From CAVYPR01 sp052145775 (GTDB lineage: Bacteria > Actinomycetota > Acidimicrobiia > Acidimicrobiales > RAAP-2), in contig JBKQNY010000107.1 in NCBI GenBank assembly GCA_052145775.1, positions 1-10,887 of the forward strand: a stretch of DNA of 10,887 nt, read 5' to 3'. Below are positions 1-7,704 of the stretch, piece after piece (position 1 is the first letter of the stretch; each line of letters begins with the position of its first letter). The notes below the pieces were generated by a model. It ran no database searches. It was not told where the DNA came from and was given only the letters and a program-made list of their open reading frames with translations. The position numbers and the translations under genes are program-made.

Positions 1-110
1 GGGCGCCCCGGGCCACGGCCCGGGGCGTCCTCGAGGTCCAGGCCGCCCTGGCCGCGGCCACGGCGATCGGCTTCGCCCTGGTGCACCACCGGCGGCTCCG
101 CCCCTCCTGA
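1..110 (+). CDS. C-terminal tail of a possible membrane protein (partial)
   Basis: An open frame enters from the left edge (first complete codon at 3) and ends at TGA 108-110. The visible 35 residues contain a hydrophobic run, roughly VQAALAAATAIGFALV, followed by a basic end (HHRRLRPS). This is the pattern of a last membrane helix with a positively charged cytoplasmic tail. Codons are almost all G/C-ending, like the neighbouring genes. Too little is present to name a family. The first 27 bases also form a perfect inverted repeat, so the region could instead be non-coding and the frame fortuitous. Confidence 0.35.
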   Translation, partial: APRATARGVLEVQAALAAATAIGFALVHHRRLRPS

Positions 111-182
111 GGGGTACCGCGGCGACCGGCGGCCACGGCGCCGCCCGGGCCCGCGTTCGACCATGGCGCGTGCCGGGACGGC

Positions 183-188
183 TACTCT
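183..188 (+). promoter_or_regulatory. Putative -10 hexamer (TACTCT) for leaderless leader ORF and GT4 gene
   Basis: TACTCT matches the actinobacterial TAnnnT -10 pattern. Exactly six bases (CGGACG) separate it from ATG 195, so transcription would be expected to start at or beside the A of that ATG, giving a leaderless mRNA. No convincing -35 is seen 16-18 bp upstream. The same TAnnnTCGG string recurs at 7693 and 9883. Confidence 0.5.
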
Positions 189-194
189 CGGACG

Positions 195-236
195 ATGAGC
201 CTGGAGCAGCAGGTCCCCGGGGCGGTCGCCGCGTGA
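195..236 (+). CDS. Putative 13-codon leaderless leader peptide coupled to GT4 gene
   Basis: ATG 195 opens a 13-residue frame (MSLEQQVPGAVAA) ending at TGA 234-236. The TGA overlaps the GTG 233-235 start of the glycosyltransferase as GTGA, a classic arrangement for translational coupling. The ATG lies six bases after a TACTCT -10 hexamer, the spacing expected for a leaderless start. No Shine-Dalgarno is visible before GTG 233, so ribosomes ending on the leader would plausibly reinitiate there. I do not recognise the peptide; it is not rich in any one amino acid, so a classical attenuation peptide is not suggested. Alternative: a sequencing indel separates this ATG from the main frame and it is really the N-terminus of the enzyme. 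Confidence 0.45.
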   Translation: MSLEQQVPGAVAA

Positions 237-1525
237 CCCAGGCGCGCGGCGAGGGCCGGACGGGCGCGGAGCCCGCCGGTCCGCCCGACGACGTCGCCGA
301 TGCTCCGAACGTCCGCCGCCTGCCGGTGGCCCCGGTGGAGCTGCCGCCCGGCCGTCGGACCGCCGAGCGGGCCCCCACCGGAGCGGCCGAGCTGGCGGCC
401 ATCGCCGAGGAGGTGGGCCTGCGCCGGGTGCGCTTCGTGGCCTGGCGGGACCTCGACGACCCCGAGGCCGGCGGGTCCGAGGTCCACGCCCACCGGGTGG
501 CCACCCTGTGGGCCGAGGCCGGGATCGACGTGGCCTTCCGGACCTCGGCGGTGGCCGGCGGGAGCCGCGCCGTGGGGCGCGACGGCTATCGGGTCACCCG
601 CAGGGCCGGCCGCTACGCGGTCTTCCCGGCCGCCGCGGCGGAGGGGCTGGCCGCCGGGCGGCGGTCCGGTGAGGGGCTGGTCGAGGTGTGGAACGGCATG
701 CCGTTCTTCTCTCCCCTGTGGTACCGGGGGCCGCGGATCGCCTTCCTGCACCACGTCCACGCCGAGATGTGGCGGATGGTGCTGCCCGACTGGCTGGCCC
801 GGGTGGGCGAGGCCGTCGAGAGACGGGTGGCGCCCCCGCTCTACCGCCGCACCCGGGTGGTGACCCTTTCGCAGTCCTCCAAGGACGAGATCGTGAGCAT
901 GCTGGCCCTGCCGGCGCAGCGGGTCACCGTGGCCCCGCCAGGGGTCGAGCCGCGCTTTCGACCCGGGGGGAGCCGCTCGCCGGTGCCCCTGGTGGTGGCG
1001 GTCGGCCGGCTGGTGCCGGTCAAGCGGTTCGACCTGCTCATCGAGGCGCTGGTGCGGGCCCGGCGCCATGTGCCCGACCTAGAGGCCGTCATCGTCGGCG
1101 AGGGCTACGAGCGGCCGCACCTCGAGGCCCTGCGCCGCCGCCACCGGGCCGAGGGGTGGCTGTCGCTCCCGGGCCGGGCTACCGACGACGAGGTCCTCGA
1201 CTGGTACCGCCGGGCCTGGGTGGTGGCGTCGACCTCCCAGCGCGAGGGATGGGGCATGACGCTGACCGAGGCAGGGGCCTGCGGGACGCCGTCGGTGGCC
1301 ACCGACATCGCCGGCCACCGCGACGCCGTGCTCGACGGCCGAACCGGCCTCTTGGTCGACGGGGCCGACGGGGTGGCGGCGGCGATCACCGAGGTCGTCG
1401 GCGACGCCGCGCTGCGGGCACGGCTGGGCCGTGGCGCCCTCGAGAGGTCCCGGTGGTTCACCTGGCAGGCCACCGCCCGCACCACGCTGGAGGCGTTGGC
1501 CAGCGAGTGCCGCCGACGGGGCTGA
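233..1525 (+). CDS. Glycosyltransferase family 4 (GT-B fold)
   Basis: The protein has 430 residues from GTG 233 and should transfer a sugar from a nucleotide- or lipid-activated donor onto a glycan or lipid acceptor at the cytoplasmic face. After a poorly conserved, Pro/Arg/Ala-rich N-terminus of about 60 residues comes an acceptor half with DPEAGGSEVHA (about residue 76), FLHHVHAEMW, VTLSQSSKDEIV and VAPPGVEPRF. The donor half starts with VAVGRLVPVKRFDLLIEAL and contains IVGEGYERPHLE. It carries the GT4 EX7E signature EGWGMTLTE, with Glu338 and Glu346, followed by AGACGTPSVATDIAGHRDAV and GRTGLLV. GTG 233 is preferred over the upstream in-frame GTG 170 because 170 lies before the putative promoter and 233 overlaps the leader stop. 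The stop is 10 bp from that of the convergent aftD-like gene, which suggests a shared envelope-polysaccharide role. The exact donor and acceptor cannot be told from sequence. Confidence 0.9.
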   Translation: MTQARGEGRTGAEPAGPPDDVADAPNVRRLPVAPVELPPGRRTAERAPTGAAELAAIAEEVGLRRVRFVAWRDLDDPEAGGSEVHAHRVATLWAEAGIDVAFRTSAVAGGSRAVGRDGYRVTRRAGRYAVFPAAAAEGLAAGRRSGEGLVEVWNGMPFFSPLWYRGPRIAFLHHVHAEMWRMVLPDWLARVGEAVERRVAPPLYRRTRVVTLSQSSKDEIVSMLALPAQRVTVAPPGVEPRFRPGGSRSPVPLVVAVGRLVPVKRFDLLIEALVRARRHVPDLEAVIVGEGYERPHLEALRRRHRAEGWLSLPGRATDDEVLDWYRRAWVVASTSQREGWGMTLTEAGACGTPSVATDIAGHRDAVLDGRTGLLVDGADGVAAAITEVVGDAALRARLGRGALERSRWFTWQATARTTLEALASECRRRG

Positions 1526-1535
1526 CCCGCCAGGC

Positions 1536-4500
1536 TCAGCGCGGACGCCGCCGCCGTCGGGCGGCCACCCGCCGACCGGCCTCTATCACGGCATCGGCCC
1601 CGAGGAACACCACGGCCATGAGAACCAGCACGGCCGACGACTGGTGGGCCATGGGCCAGTTCGAGCTCTCGGGCAGGGGGTGGAAGGCCTGGTTGGCCAC
1701 GACCATGGCCCCGCCGGCGGCCAGTAGGCCGACGCCCACCGCCGCGGTCACGGCGCGTACCTGGACCACCACCAGCCCGGCCGCCACCGCCACTCCGGCG
1801 GCCACGCCGACGAGCGGTGAGGAGATCGCCGCGCCCACCCCGCCGGCGACCAGGGCGGCGACGGCCACCGCCCACCAGGCCGGGCGGCGGGCCCAATTGG
1901 CGAAGGGCAGCGCCGGGGAGGGCGCGTCGTCGGCCGAGACCGGGTCGAGGGCCGGCGGGGGCTCGCTCGCTGCACCGGGTTCGGCCGGCGGCTGTCCCTT
2001 GGCGTGACGGCCGTGCTTCCCCGCCGACCGCCAGCGGCGCCGCAGCCGCCGCCAGGGTCCCCAGAGGAACCCGGCCACCACGCAGAAGGCGATGGCCGTG
2101 GCCGAGACGGCCAGCGCCACCCACACCTCCTTCTGGGGCGCCCATGTGAAGGTGACGTCGAACCGGTGGGTGCCGCCGGGTCCGACGGCACCCACCGCCG
2201 CCAGGTCGCCGGCGCCCACGGGCCAGCCGTTGGCGAAGCTGTCCACCAGCTCGGGCGACCCCAGGTCGACCGATCGCGCCGTGCTCGGGGCCCCGGCGAC
2301 CGGGTGGGCCACGGCGTGCCAGCCGGCGTTCACGCTCTGCCCCATGACCAGTTCGAAGGGCGCCGTGGCACCGGTGACCGTCACCGCTGCCGTTGAGGTG
2401 CCCTGGTGGGTCGTGGTCACCACGGGCGCCGGACCGGCCACCGGGCCCGGCGCTTGCCCCAGCGCGGTGGCGGGCTCGGGTCCGCCGCCGGGGGCGGAGT
2501 CCAAGGTGAGCTGGTCGACGTTCCAACCCCGGCAGTCGTCGGCGGCTTCGCAGGACACTGTGCTCGGATGCGCCGGTGTGTGCGCCAGCTGGCTCTCGAG
2601 CACGTGGGACCCGGCCGTCAGGGTGATGCCCCGTGCGTCGGCCCCGCAGAGCACCAGCGGCATCTCCCCCCCGTCGAGGGCCGTCGACGTCGCGCCGACC
2701 ACGGCCGTTGTCACCGGGCGGCCGTCGATCGAGAGCAGGTTGGACTGGCAGGTTCCCGGCAGGGCAGCCGGGAAGGCGGGGGCGCCAAGGCCGGGTATCC
2801 CCAGCTCGGCGATGCCCAGGGGGAGGGCGGTCGGCTTCGTCACGGTGTAATTGGTGGTGTATTCCAGCCTGACCCCGGTGACCGTCACGCGAATGTGTGT
2901 GCCCGAGAGGGCGGGAAAGGCCAGTGGCACCGTGGTGGTGGCCCCGGCCGACGTGCCGTCGGTGATCGGGGGCAGTGTGAGGTGGCGCGAGGCGGAGTGG
3001 CCTGTCGGCTGGGTGGCGGTCACGGTGATGGCGGTGGGCACCGAGTGTCGACCGTCGGCCACCACCTCCAGGTTCATGTTGTCGAAGGTGATCGGTCTGG
3101 CCAGGTTGTACTCGAGCCAGTCGCCAGCCTGGTGCGCGGCACCGAACCCAGGCTGCCAGGCCGTGGTCGGGTCACCGTCGATGGCCGCCACGGCCCCGCT
3201 CCGCAGGTCCCCGGGCAGGCGGCCCTTGGAGAAGGCCACCACCCCTCGCCCTGTCGAGCCGGCCAGGCCGACCAGCCGGTCGACCTGGTCGTCGGGGAGG
3301 AGCGACGAGATGGAGGCCGAGCCGGTGAGGGTGAAGGTGCGGGCCGTGGGCAGTGTGAACTGGCGGCTGATCGTCAGTTCGGGATCCGACCGGGGCGGGT
3401 ACGGCGACACCCGTTCGCGCGACATCGACAGCGTCAGCCGATTGTCGATGGAGGCGGCCCCGACCGCCGAGAGGAGATCGTCGGGCATCTTGATGACCTC
3501 GACCACGTGCTGGCCGGGGACGGAGACCTCGGCGAATCCCACGGCCGCAGCTGTTGTCGGCCTGGCATGGTCGTCGCTGGTGGCGTCGATGGTGATGCGC
3601 AGCGTCGAGAACGTTCGGGCCGGGAAGTCGAAGGTCTGCCCGCTCACCCGGCGCGAGGCGCGCCCCAGGTTGACCGTGATCGGCCGCCCCCCGTCAAAGC
3701 GCAGGGTGGCCCGGGTGATCCAGCGGGTGAGGTCGCCGGTGACCGGCTGGGTGAGGGTGATCTGGCCGGTGGTCACCTGGTGCGGGTAGCGGATCTGCCA
3801 CCACTGGCCCGAGGGATCGGGCACGAACGTCCCGGTCTCCCAGGCGGTGTCGAGGTCGCCGTCGACGGCATTGAAGGCGCGGTCCTCGGGCGTGTAGGAG
3901 ATGGCGTTGCCGTAGGAGGACGCGGTGACGTTCACGGCGCCCACATAGGTGGCGAGGGACTTGGAGTCCAGCGGTGCTCGGGGAAAGATGTCGATGGGGT
4001 AGTCGCTCGGTGTCGAGGCGGCCGGGTCGGCGCCGGCCGTCTCGGTTTGCCCGGCGTTGGCGGTGATCGTGTCGTACCGGAAGGCCTGCTTGCGGTTGGT
4101 GTCGGTCACCACGAGGGTGGCCCCGGCCTTCTGCAGGGCGGCCAGTTGGCTTTGGTGGGTGTCGAGCGTGCCGGCGTAGTAGATGGCGCTGGTGGTGTTG
4201 AGCATGCCGGCGTCGGCCAGGTCCTGGAGGCCGGTGGCGTCCCCGGCCACCACCAGCGCCCCGCCGTCTGACTCGGCCCGGATGAGAGGCCGGGGGTCTG
4301 TGACCGTGTAGGTGACGAGCGGGGAGGGCCAGGGCAGGTTGGGCGGCGCGGCCAGGTCCTGTTCGTCGAGGGTGGGTACGGAGGCCACGTTGGGGACCGG
4401 GGTGCCGAAGTCGACCGGGTGCGACAGGCCCGCAGGGGTGGGCTGGAGGTCCTGGGCCAGCAGCTGGGGCTGAGGCGTGCCGAAGTGCTCGTAGGCCTGG

Positions 4501-6167
4501 TCGTACTCGACCAGCAGGTCGCCCGCGCTGAGGAGCCGGGCCATGGGGGCCAGCCCCGCCCAGTCCTCGGTGCCTGTCTGGATGGGCTCGTCCATGGCGT
4601 AGAGGGTGTCGGCCGTGGCGATCGACCCCATGATCTGCTGTTCACGGGTGACGAAGGGCCGGGTGAGGAGGGCCGGTTGGGGGGGGTCGATGGTGTCACC
4701 CCAGCGATAGGTGGCGAAGTCGTTGCCGGGGATGGCCAGCACCCGGGTGCCGGGGCGCGTGGCGTTCAGGTGGGCGATGGCCGCCAACTGGTAGCTGGGC
4801 AGCGACGCCGGCTGGTGGAAGTTCGTGGCCACCTCGGCGTCGCCGTTGAAGATGGCCGGGTTGTTGGCGATCAGCATCCCGGCCACCACAAGCGCGGTGA
4901 GGACGCCGACCACGTGGAGCCGTCGCCAGAGGGCCGAGGCCCCGGCTCCGAGCAGCATGGCCAGACCCAAGAGCACCAGCGGCGTGGCCCGGTCGGTCGA
5001 ACGCATGGCCAGCCCGGCCGTGGTGTCGCTCATGAAGGACTTGAGCACCCCACCGACCGGCGTCGGCTTGGTGTAGGGGTAGGCCCCGACCGAGAGCACC
5101 ACCCCCACCACCACCAGCGCCACGAAGTAGGCCCGATGCCGCCACCGAACGAAGACCGCCGAGACGAAGGAGAGCACAGGGACGAGGTAGGAGAGCGCGA
5201 GCAGCCAGAGCTGCTGGGTGTAGAGGACCGACGTTTCGATCCACGGCCCGAGGCGGTCGCCGCCGTAGAAGTACCAATAGCCGAGCCCGCGGATGACCTC
5301 GGCCGGGCTGGAGGTGGCGCTGGTCGACTTGACGGTTTCGGTGTACTTGAGGACGTCGACGCCGTAGGCCGCCTCCACCTGCAGCCCGGTGATCCACCAC
5401 AGGCAGCACAGGAGGGCGAGGCCGCCGAGCTTGGCCGCGGCAACGGCTGCCCGGGCCCAACTGGCCTCCCGCTCCACCGCCGTGGCGTAGAGGAGCCAGA
5501 GCACCGGCGCCACGCCGACGTAGATGATGGAGCTGGCGTTGATCCCGCTCACCAGCACCACGACGAGGGCGAAGAGCGCCGGGTACCGCCATCCCCCCCG
5601 CCGCAGGGCCAAGGCGGCGAACGCCACCATCCAGGGGAGGCCGGCCCACGGCAGGAGGATGACCCGCGGCGCGGAGCCGTCGTACTGCAGGAAGTACGGC
5701 GAGAGCATGAAGGCCAGTGCGGCCACCATCCGCCCCGGGCCGCGCAGTGTGAGGACGCGGCACAGGTAGAGGATCCCGGCCCCCGCCGCGAAGAGGATGC
5801 CCCCGAGCCACAGACGCTGGGCCACCCAGGTGGGCACGTGCAGCAGCGAGGTAGCCGCGTAGAACGGCCCCATGGGGAGGAGGTAGCCGATGTACTCGTG
5901 GGTGACGGTGCCCAGGGCCACCGTGGGGTTCCACATCCAGGCCACCTGGGACAAAAAGCGCGTGGGGTCGAGGTAGAGGTAGGTCTTGGTGTCCGAGGTG
6001 ACCACGCCGGGGTCGACCGCCAGGAGGGGAACGAAGGCCAACGCCGCCACGATGAAGTGCTCGAGGAGGGGGAGGAGGCCTTTGGTCCGGCCCCTCGGCC
6101 GCGGACCGCCCGGCGCCGGGTCGCCGACCGTCGGACCCGGCGCGGCGGTCGGGGAAGTGGTGGTCAA
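1536..6167 (-). CDS. aftD: AftD-like alpha-(1->3)-arabinofuranosyltransferase (DUF3367 / GT-C)
   Basis: About 1543 residues, somewhat longer than mycobacterial AftD (about 1400). AftD is a membrane GT-C enzyme that adds arabinofuranose from decaprenyl-phosphoryl-arabinose to cell-wall arabinan outside the membrane. Visible here: a Pro/Gly-rich N-terminus; a first helix LLPLLEHFIVAALAFVPLL (about 31-50); then the acidic loop SDTKTYLYLDP (Asp59, Asp67) typical of the family; about ten more hydrophobic helices to residue ~440; and a long extracytoplasmic region. That region has two F5/8-type (discoidin-like) modules marked by AVDGDLDTAWETG (Trp776) and AIDGDPTTAWQPG (Trp1004), then Cys pairs (PGTC...VLCG, VSCEAADDC). 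C-terminal helices lie near 1345-1368, 1425-1490 and 1508-1525, with an Arg-rich end. The start is uncertain: TTG 6167 is just downstream of a TACACT hexamer. GTG 6209 and TTG 6227 are in frame upstream but precede that promoter, and 6227 overlaps the divergent gene. The family call is firm; substrate specificity in this lineage is inference. Confidence 0.9.
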   Translation of the reverse strand: MTTTSPTAAPGPTVGDPAPGGPRPRGRTKGLLPLLEHFIVAALAFVPLLAVDPGVVTSDTKTYLYLDPTRFLSQVAWMWNPTVALGTVTHEYIGYLLPMGPFYAATSLLHVPTWVAQRLWLGGILFAAGAGILYLCRVLTLRGPGRMVAALAFMLSPYFLQYDGSAPRVILLPWAGLPWMVAFAALALRRGGWRYPALFALVVVLVSGINASSIIYVGVAPVLWLLYATAVEREASWARAAVAAAKLGGLALLCCLWWITGLQVEAAYGVDVLKYTETVKSTSATSSPAEVIRGLGYWYFYGGDRLGPWIETSVLYTQQLWLLALSYLVPVLSFVSAVFVRWRHRAYFVALVVVGVVLSVGAYPYTKPTPVGGVLKSFMSDTTAGLAMRSTDRATPLVLLGLAMLLGAGASALWRRLHVVGVLTALVVAGMLIANNPAIFNGDAEVATNFHQPASLPSYQLAAIAHLNATRPGTRVLAIPGNDFATYRWGDTIDPPQPALLTRPFVTREQQIMGSIATADTLYAMDEPIQTGTEDWAGLAPMARLLSAGDLLVEYDQAYEHFGTPQPQLLAQDLQPTPAGLSHPVDFGTPVPNVASVPTLDEQDLAAPPNLPWPSPLVTYTVTDPRPLIRAESDGGALVVAGDATGLQDLADAGMLNTTSAIYYAGTLDTHQSQLAALQKAGATLVVTDTNRKQAFRYDTITANAGQTETAGADPAASTPSDYPIDIFPRAPLDSKSLATYVGAVNVTASSYGNAISYTPEDRAFNAVDGDLDTAWETGTFVPDPSGQWWQIRYPHQVTTGQITLTQPVTGDLTRWITRATLRFDGGRPITVNLGRASRRVSGQTFDFPARTFSTLRITIDATSDDHARPTTAAAVGFAEVSVPGQHVVEVIKMPDDLLSAVGAASIDNRLTLSMSRERVSPYPPRSDPELTISRQFTLPTARTFTLTGSASISSLLPDDQVDRLVGLAGSTGRGVVAFSKGRLPGDLRSGAVAAIDGDPTTAWQPGFGAAHQAGDWLEYNLARPITFDNMNLEVVADGRHSVPTAITVTATQPTGHSASRHLTLPPITDGTSAGATTTVPLAFPALSGTHIRVTVTGVRLEYTTNYTVTKPTALPLGIAELGIPGLGAPAFPAALPGTCQSNLLSIDGRPVTTAVVGATSTALDGGEMPLVLCGADARGITLTAGSHVLESQLAHTPAHPSTVSCEAADDCRGWNVDQLTLDSAPGGGPEPATALGQAPGPVAGPAPVVTTTHQGTSTAAVTVTGATAPFELVMGQSVNAGWHAVAHPVAGAPSTARSVDLGSPELVDSFANGWPVGAGDLAAVGAVGPGGTHRFDVTFTWAPQKEVWVALAVSATAIAFCVVAGFLWGPWRRLRRRWRSAGKHGRHAKGQPPAEPGAASEPPPALDPVSADDAPSPALPFANWARRPAWWAVAVAALVAGGVGAAISSPLVGVAAGVAVAAGLVVVQVRAVTAAVGVGLLAAGGAMVVANQAFHPLPESSNWPMAHQSSAVLVLMAVVFLGADAVIEAGRRVAARRRRRPR

Positions 6168-6174
6168 GCGCCGG

Positions 6175-6181
6175 TAGTGTA
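6175..6181. promoter_or_regulatory. Shared divergent -10 element (TAGTGTA)
   Basis: TAGTGT (6175-6180) fits TAnnnT on the plus strand, and TACACT (6181 to 6176) fits it on the minus strand, offset by one base. Plus-strand transcription would start near 6187, giving a leader of about 24 nt before GTG 6211. Minus-strand transcription would start near 6169, two bases before TTG 6167, so almost leaderless. Transcription start sites about 18 bp apart are what is known for bidirectional promoters with a shared symmetric -10. No clear -35 is seen on either side. Confidence 0.5.
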
Positions 6182-6210
6182 AGCCCTCCGGCCAGCAGAA
6201 ACGGGGCACC

Positions 6211-7026
6211 GTGGCGACCAGAACCAAGGCCAGGCTGACCGGGGAGCGGCCCCAGCAGGGCGTGACCCCCGACTCGCTGCTGGCCCTCCACGCCGCCGGC
6301 TACCGCGCCGTCATCGAGCGGCTGGGGCCGGGGAAGCTGCTCGACGTCGGGTGCGGCCAGGGGTTCGAGTCGGTCGGGTTCGTGGGCGACGACCGTCGGG
6401 TCGTCGGCGTGGACTACAGCGAGGAGGCCACGGCCAGCGCCGGCCGCAGGTTCGGCCCCGAGGGCCTGCGGGTGGGGCGCATGGACGCCCTGTCGCTCGG
6501 CCTGGCCGGCGCGGCCTTCGACTGGGTGTGCTCCAGCCACCTGATCGAGCACTTCGTCGACCCGGCGTCCCACGTGGCCGAGATCGCCCGCGTCCTCGCC
6601 GACGACGGCGCCGCCTTCTTCCTCACCCCCAACGAGCCGGCCGACTTCGAGAACCCCTTCCATCTCCACCTCTTCGGCGTCGAGGAGCTCGGCGCCCTCC
6701 TGGGGCGGTACTTCGACGAGGTGTGGGTCGGGGGCGTCGACGCCACAGCGGCGGTGAAGGCGGACTTCGCGGCCCGTCGGGCCAAGGCCGAGCGTCTGCT
6801 TCGCCTCGACGTCTTGGACCTGCGCCACCGCATGCCGCGGAGCTGGTACGTCTACGCCTACACGCGCCTTTTGCCCCTGGCCTACCGGCTGGTGGCCCGC
6901 GGCGACACCGGCGGGGCCACCGGGATCACCGCCGACGACTGGTTCGTCACCGACGAGCCCGACGAGACCACCCTGGTGCTCTTCGCCGTGGGCCGGCGTC
7001 CCCGCCGGTTCCCGCGGGCCGCCTAG
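6211..7026 (+). CDS. Class I SAM-dependent methyltransferase (Methyltransf_11 type)
   Basis: 271 residues from GTG 6211, the first start after an in-frame TAG at 6175. The Rossmann methyltransferase motifs are in order: motif I LLDVGCGQG (43-51); the acidic residue that binds the SAM ribose, in VVGVDYSEEA (Asp68); the motif IV-like FDWVCSSHLIEHF (about 102-117); and the post-motif strand AAFFLTPN (about 134-141). HLIEHFVDP is typical of methyltransferases acting on small molecules or lipid-linked and sugar substrates. The C-terminal ~110 residues, with WYVYAYTRLLPLAYRL, are lineage-specific and may bind the substrate. GTG 6262 is a possible shorter start. The gene is divergent from the aftD-like gene across a 43-bp gap with a shared promoter element, and coaE starts 1 nt after its stop. 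A role in envelope glycan or lipid methylation is a guess from context only. Confidence 0.85.
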   Translation: MATRTKARLTGERPQQGVTPDSLLALHAAGYRAVIERLGPGKLLDVGCGQGFESVGFVGDDRRVVGVDYSEEATASAGRRFGPEGLRVGRMDALSLGLAGAAFDWVCSSHLIEHFVDPASHVAEIARVLADDGAAFFLTPNEPADFENPFHLHLFGVEELGALLGRYFDEVWVGGVDATAAVKADFAARRAKAERLLRLDVLDLRHRMPRSWYVYAYTRLLPLAYRLVARGDTGGATGITADDWFVTDEPDETTLVLFAVGRRPRRFPRAA

Positions 7027-7027
7027 C

Positions 7028-7666
7028 GTGCTGGCCGTCGGCCTCACCGGGGGCATCGGGTCCGGCAAGTCGGCGGTGGCCGACCTGCTGGTGGCGCGGG
7101 GGGCGGTCCTCATCGACGCCGACGTCGTGGCCCGGGAGGTGGTGGCCCCCGGTGGCCCGGCCTACCAGCCGCTGCTCGACCGCTTCGGCCCGGGCATCCT
7201 GGCCGCCGACGGGACCGTCGACCGCCCGTCCCTGGCCTCGGTGGCCTTCGGCGACCCGACGGCCCTGGCCGACCTCAACGCCATCACCCACCCGGCCATC
7301 GGCATCGAGATGATCCGGCGGCGCGACGCCCTGGCCGCCGGCGACGACGTGGTGGTGCTGGCCATCCCGCTGCTCACCGCGGCCCACCGCGAGACCGTGG
7401 GCCTCGACGTGGTGGTGGTGGTCGACTGCCCGGTGGAGGTGGCCACCGAGCGGCTGGTCGCCCAGCGGGGGATGGACCGGGCCGATGCCGAGGCCCGGAT
7501 CGCCGCCCAGGTCTCGCGCCACGAGCGGCTGAAGGAGGCCGACGTCGTGGTCGACAACACCTCGACCAGGGAGCACCTCGAGGCCGAGGTGGCCCGGCTG
7601 TGGTCCTGGCTCTGTGAGCGCCGCGCCGAGAAGGCCCGCGACGGGGGCGGAGCGACCCCCTCCTGA
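7028..7666 (+). CDS. coaE: Dephospho-CoA kinase
   Basis: CoaE phosphorylates the 3'-hydroxyl of dephospho-CoA with ATP, the last step of coenzyme A synthesis, in the cytoplasm. The 212-residue length matches the family (about 200). The P-loop GGIGSGKS is at 8-15, followed by the family motif VLIDADVVAREVV (Asp30, Asp32), then LLDRFGPGIL, the ITHPAI segment, AIPLLTAAHRE (equivalent to the VPLLFE motif), VVVVDCPVEVATERL, and the lid/adenine region RIAAQVSRHERLKEADVVVDN. The start GTG 7028 is one base after the methyltransferase TAG, so the two are probably co-transcribed and translationally coupled. uvrB follows after 38 bp but has its own promoter. No truncation is seen; this looks like a functional housekeeping gene. 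Confidence 0.96.
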   Translation: MLAVGLTGGIGSGKSAVADLLVARGAVLIDADVVAREVVAPGGPAYQPLLDRFGPGILAADGTVDRPSLASVAFGDPTALADLNAITHPAIGIEMIRRRDALAAGDDVVVLAIPLLTAAHRETVGLDVVVVVDCPVEVATERLVAQRGMDRADAEARIAAQVSRHERLKEADVVVDNTSTREHLEAEVARLWSWLCERRAEKARDGGGATPS

Positions 7667-7692
7667 GCGGTCGTGCGGCGGGCCCCGGCGCG

Positions 7693-7698
7693 TACCAT
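7693..7698 (+). promoter_or_regulatory. Putative -10 hexamer (TACCAT) for leaderless uvrB
   Basis: TACCAT fits TAnnnT and is followed by six bases (CGGTGG) and GTG 7705, placing the expected transcription start on the first base of the uvrB start codon. It sits in the 38-bp coaE-uvrB gap. No -35 consensus and no actinobacterial LexA-type palindrome (TCGAAC-N4-GTTCGA) is visible in this gap, so SOS control at this site is not supported. Confidence 0.6.
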
Positions 7699-7704
7699 CG
7701 GTGG

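Noticed and set aside
155..160. GTTCGA, half of an actinobacterial LexA-type site
   Set aside because: There is no matching TCGAAC half-site at the right spacing; a single six-base half-site is not evidence.
170..232. GTG 170 as an upstream in-frame start of the GT4 gene (451 residues)
   Set aside because: It lies before the best -10 hexamer (183-188), has no ribosome-binding site, and the added residues are unlike a conserved N-terminus; GTG 233 overlaps the leader stop.
2406..4271. Long plus-strand open frame (about 620 codons) opposite the aftD-like gene
   Set aside because: It is an antisense shadow caused by GC-rich codons; the translation is Gly/Arg/Val-rich without domains, whereas the opposite strand has clear family motifs.
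4419..6182. Long plus-strand open frame (about 587 codons) opposite the aftD-like membrane domain
   Set aside because: The translation is Glu/Gly/Arg/His-rich low complexity, again an antisense shadow of the true gene.
6184..6189. Minus-strand GGAGGG as Shine-Dalgarno for the aftD-like gene
   Set aside because: It is 16 bases from TTG 6167, too far, and lies upstream of the deduced transcription start.
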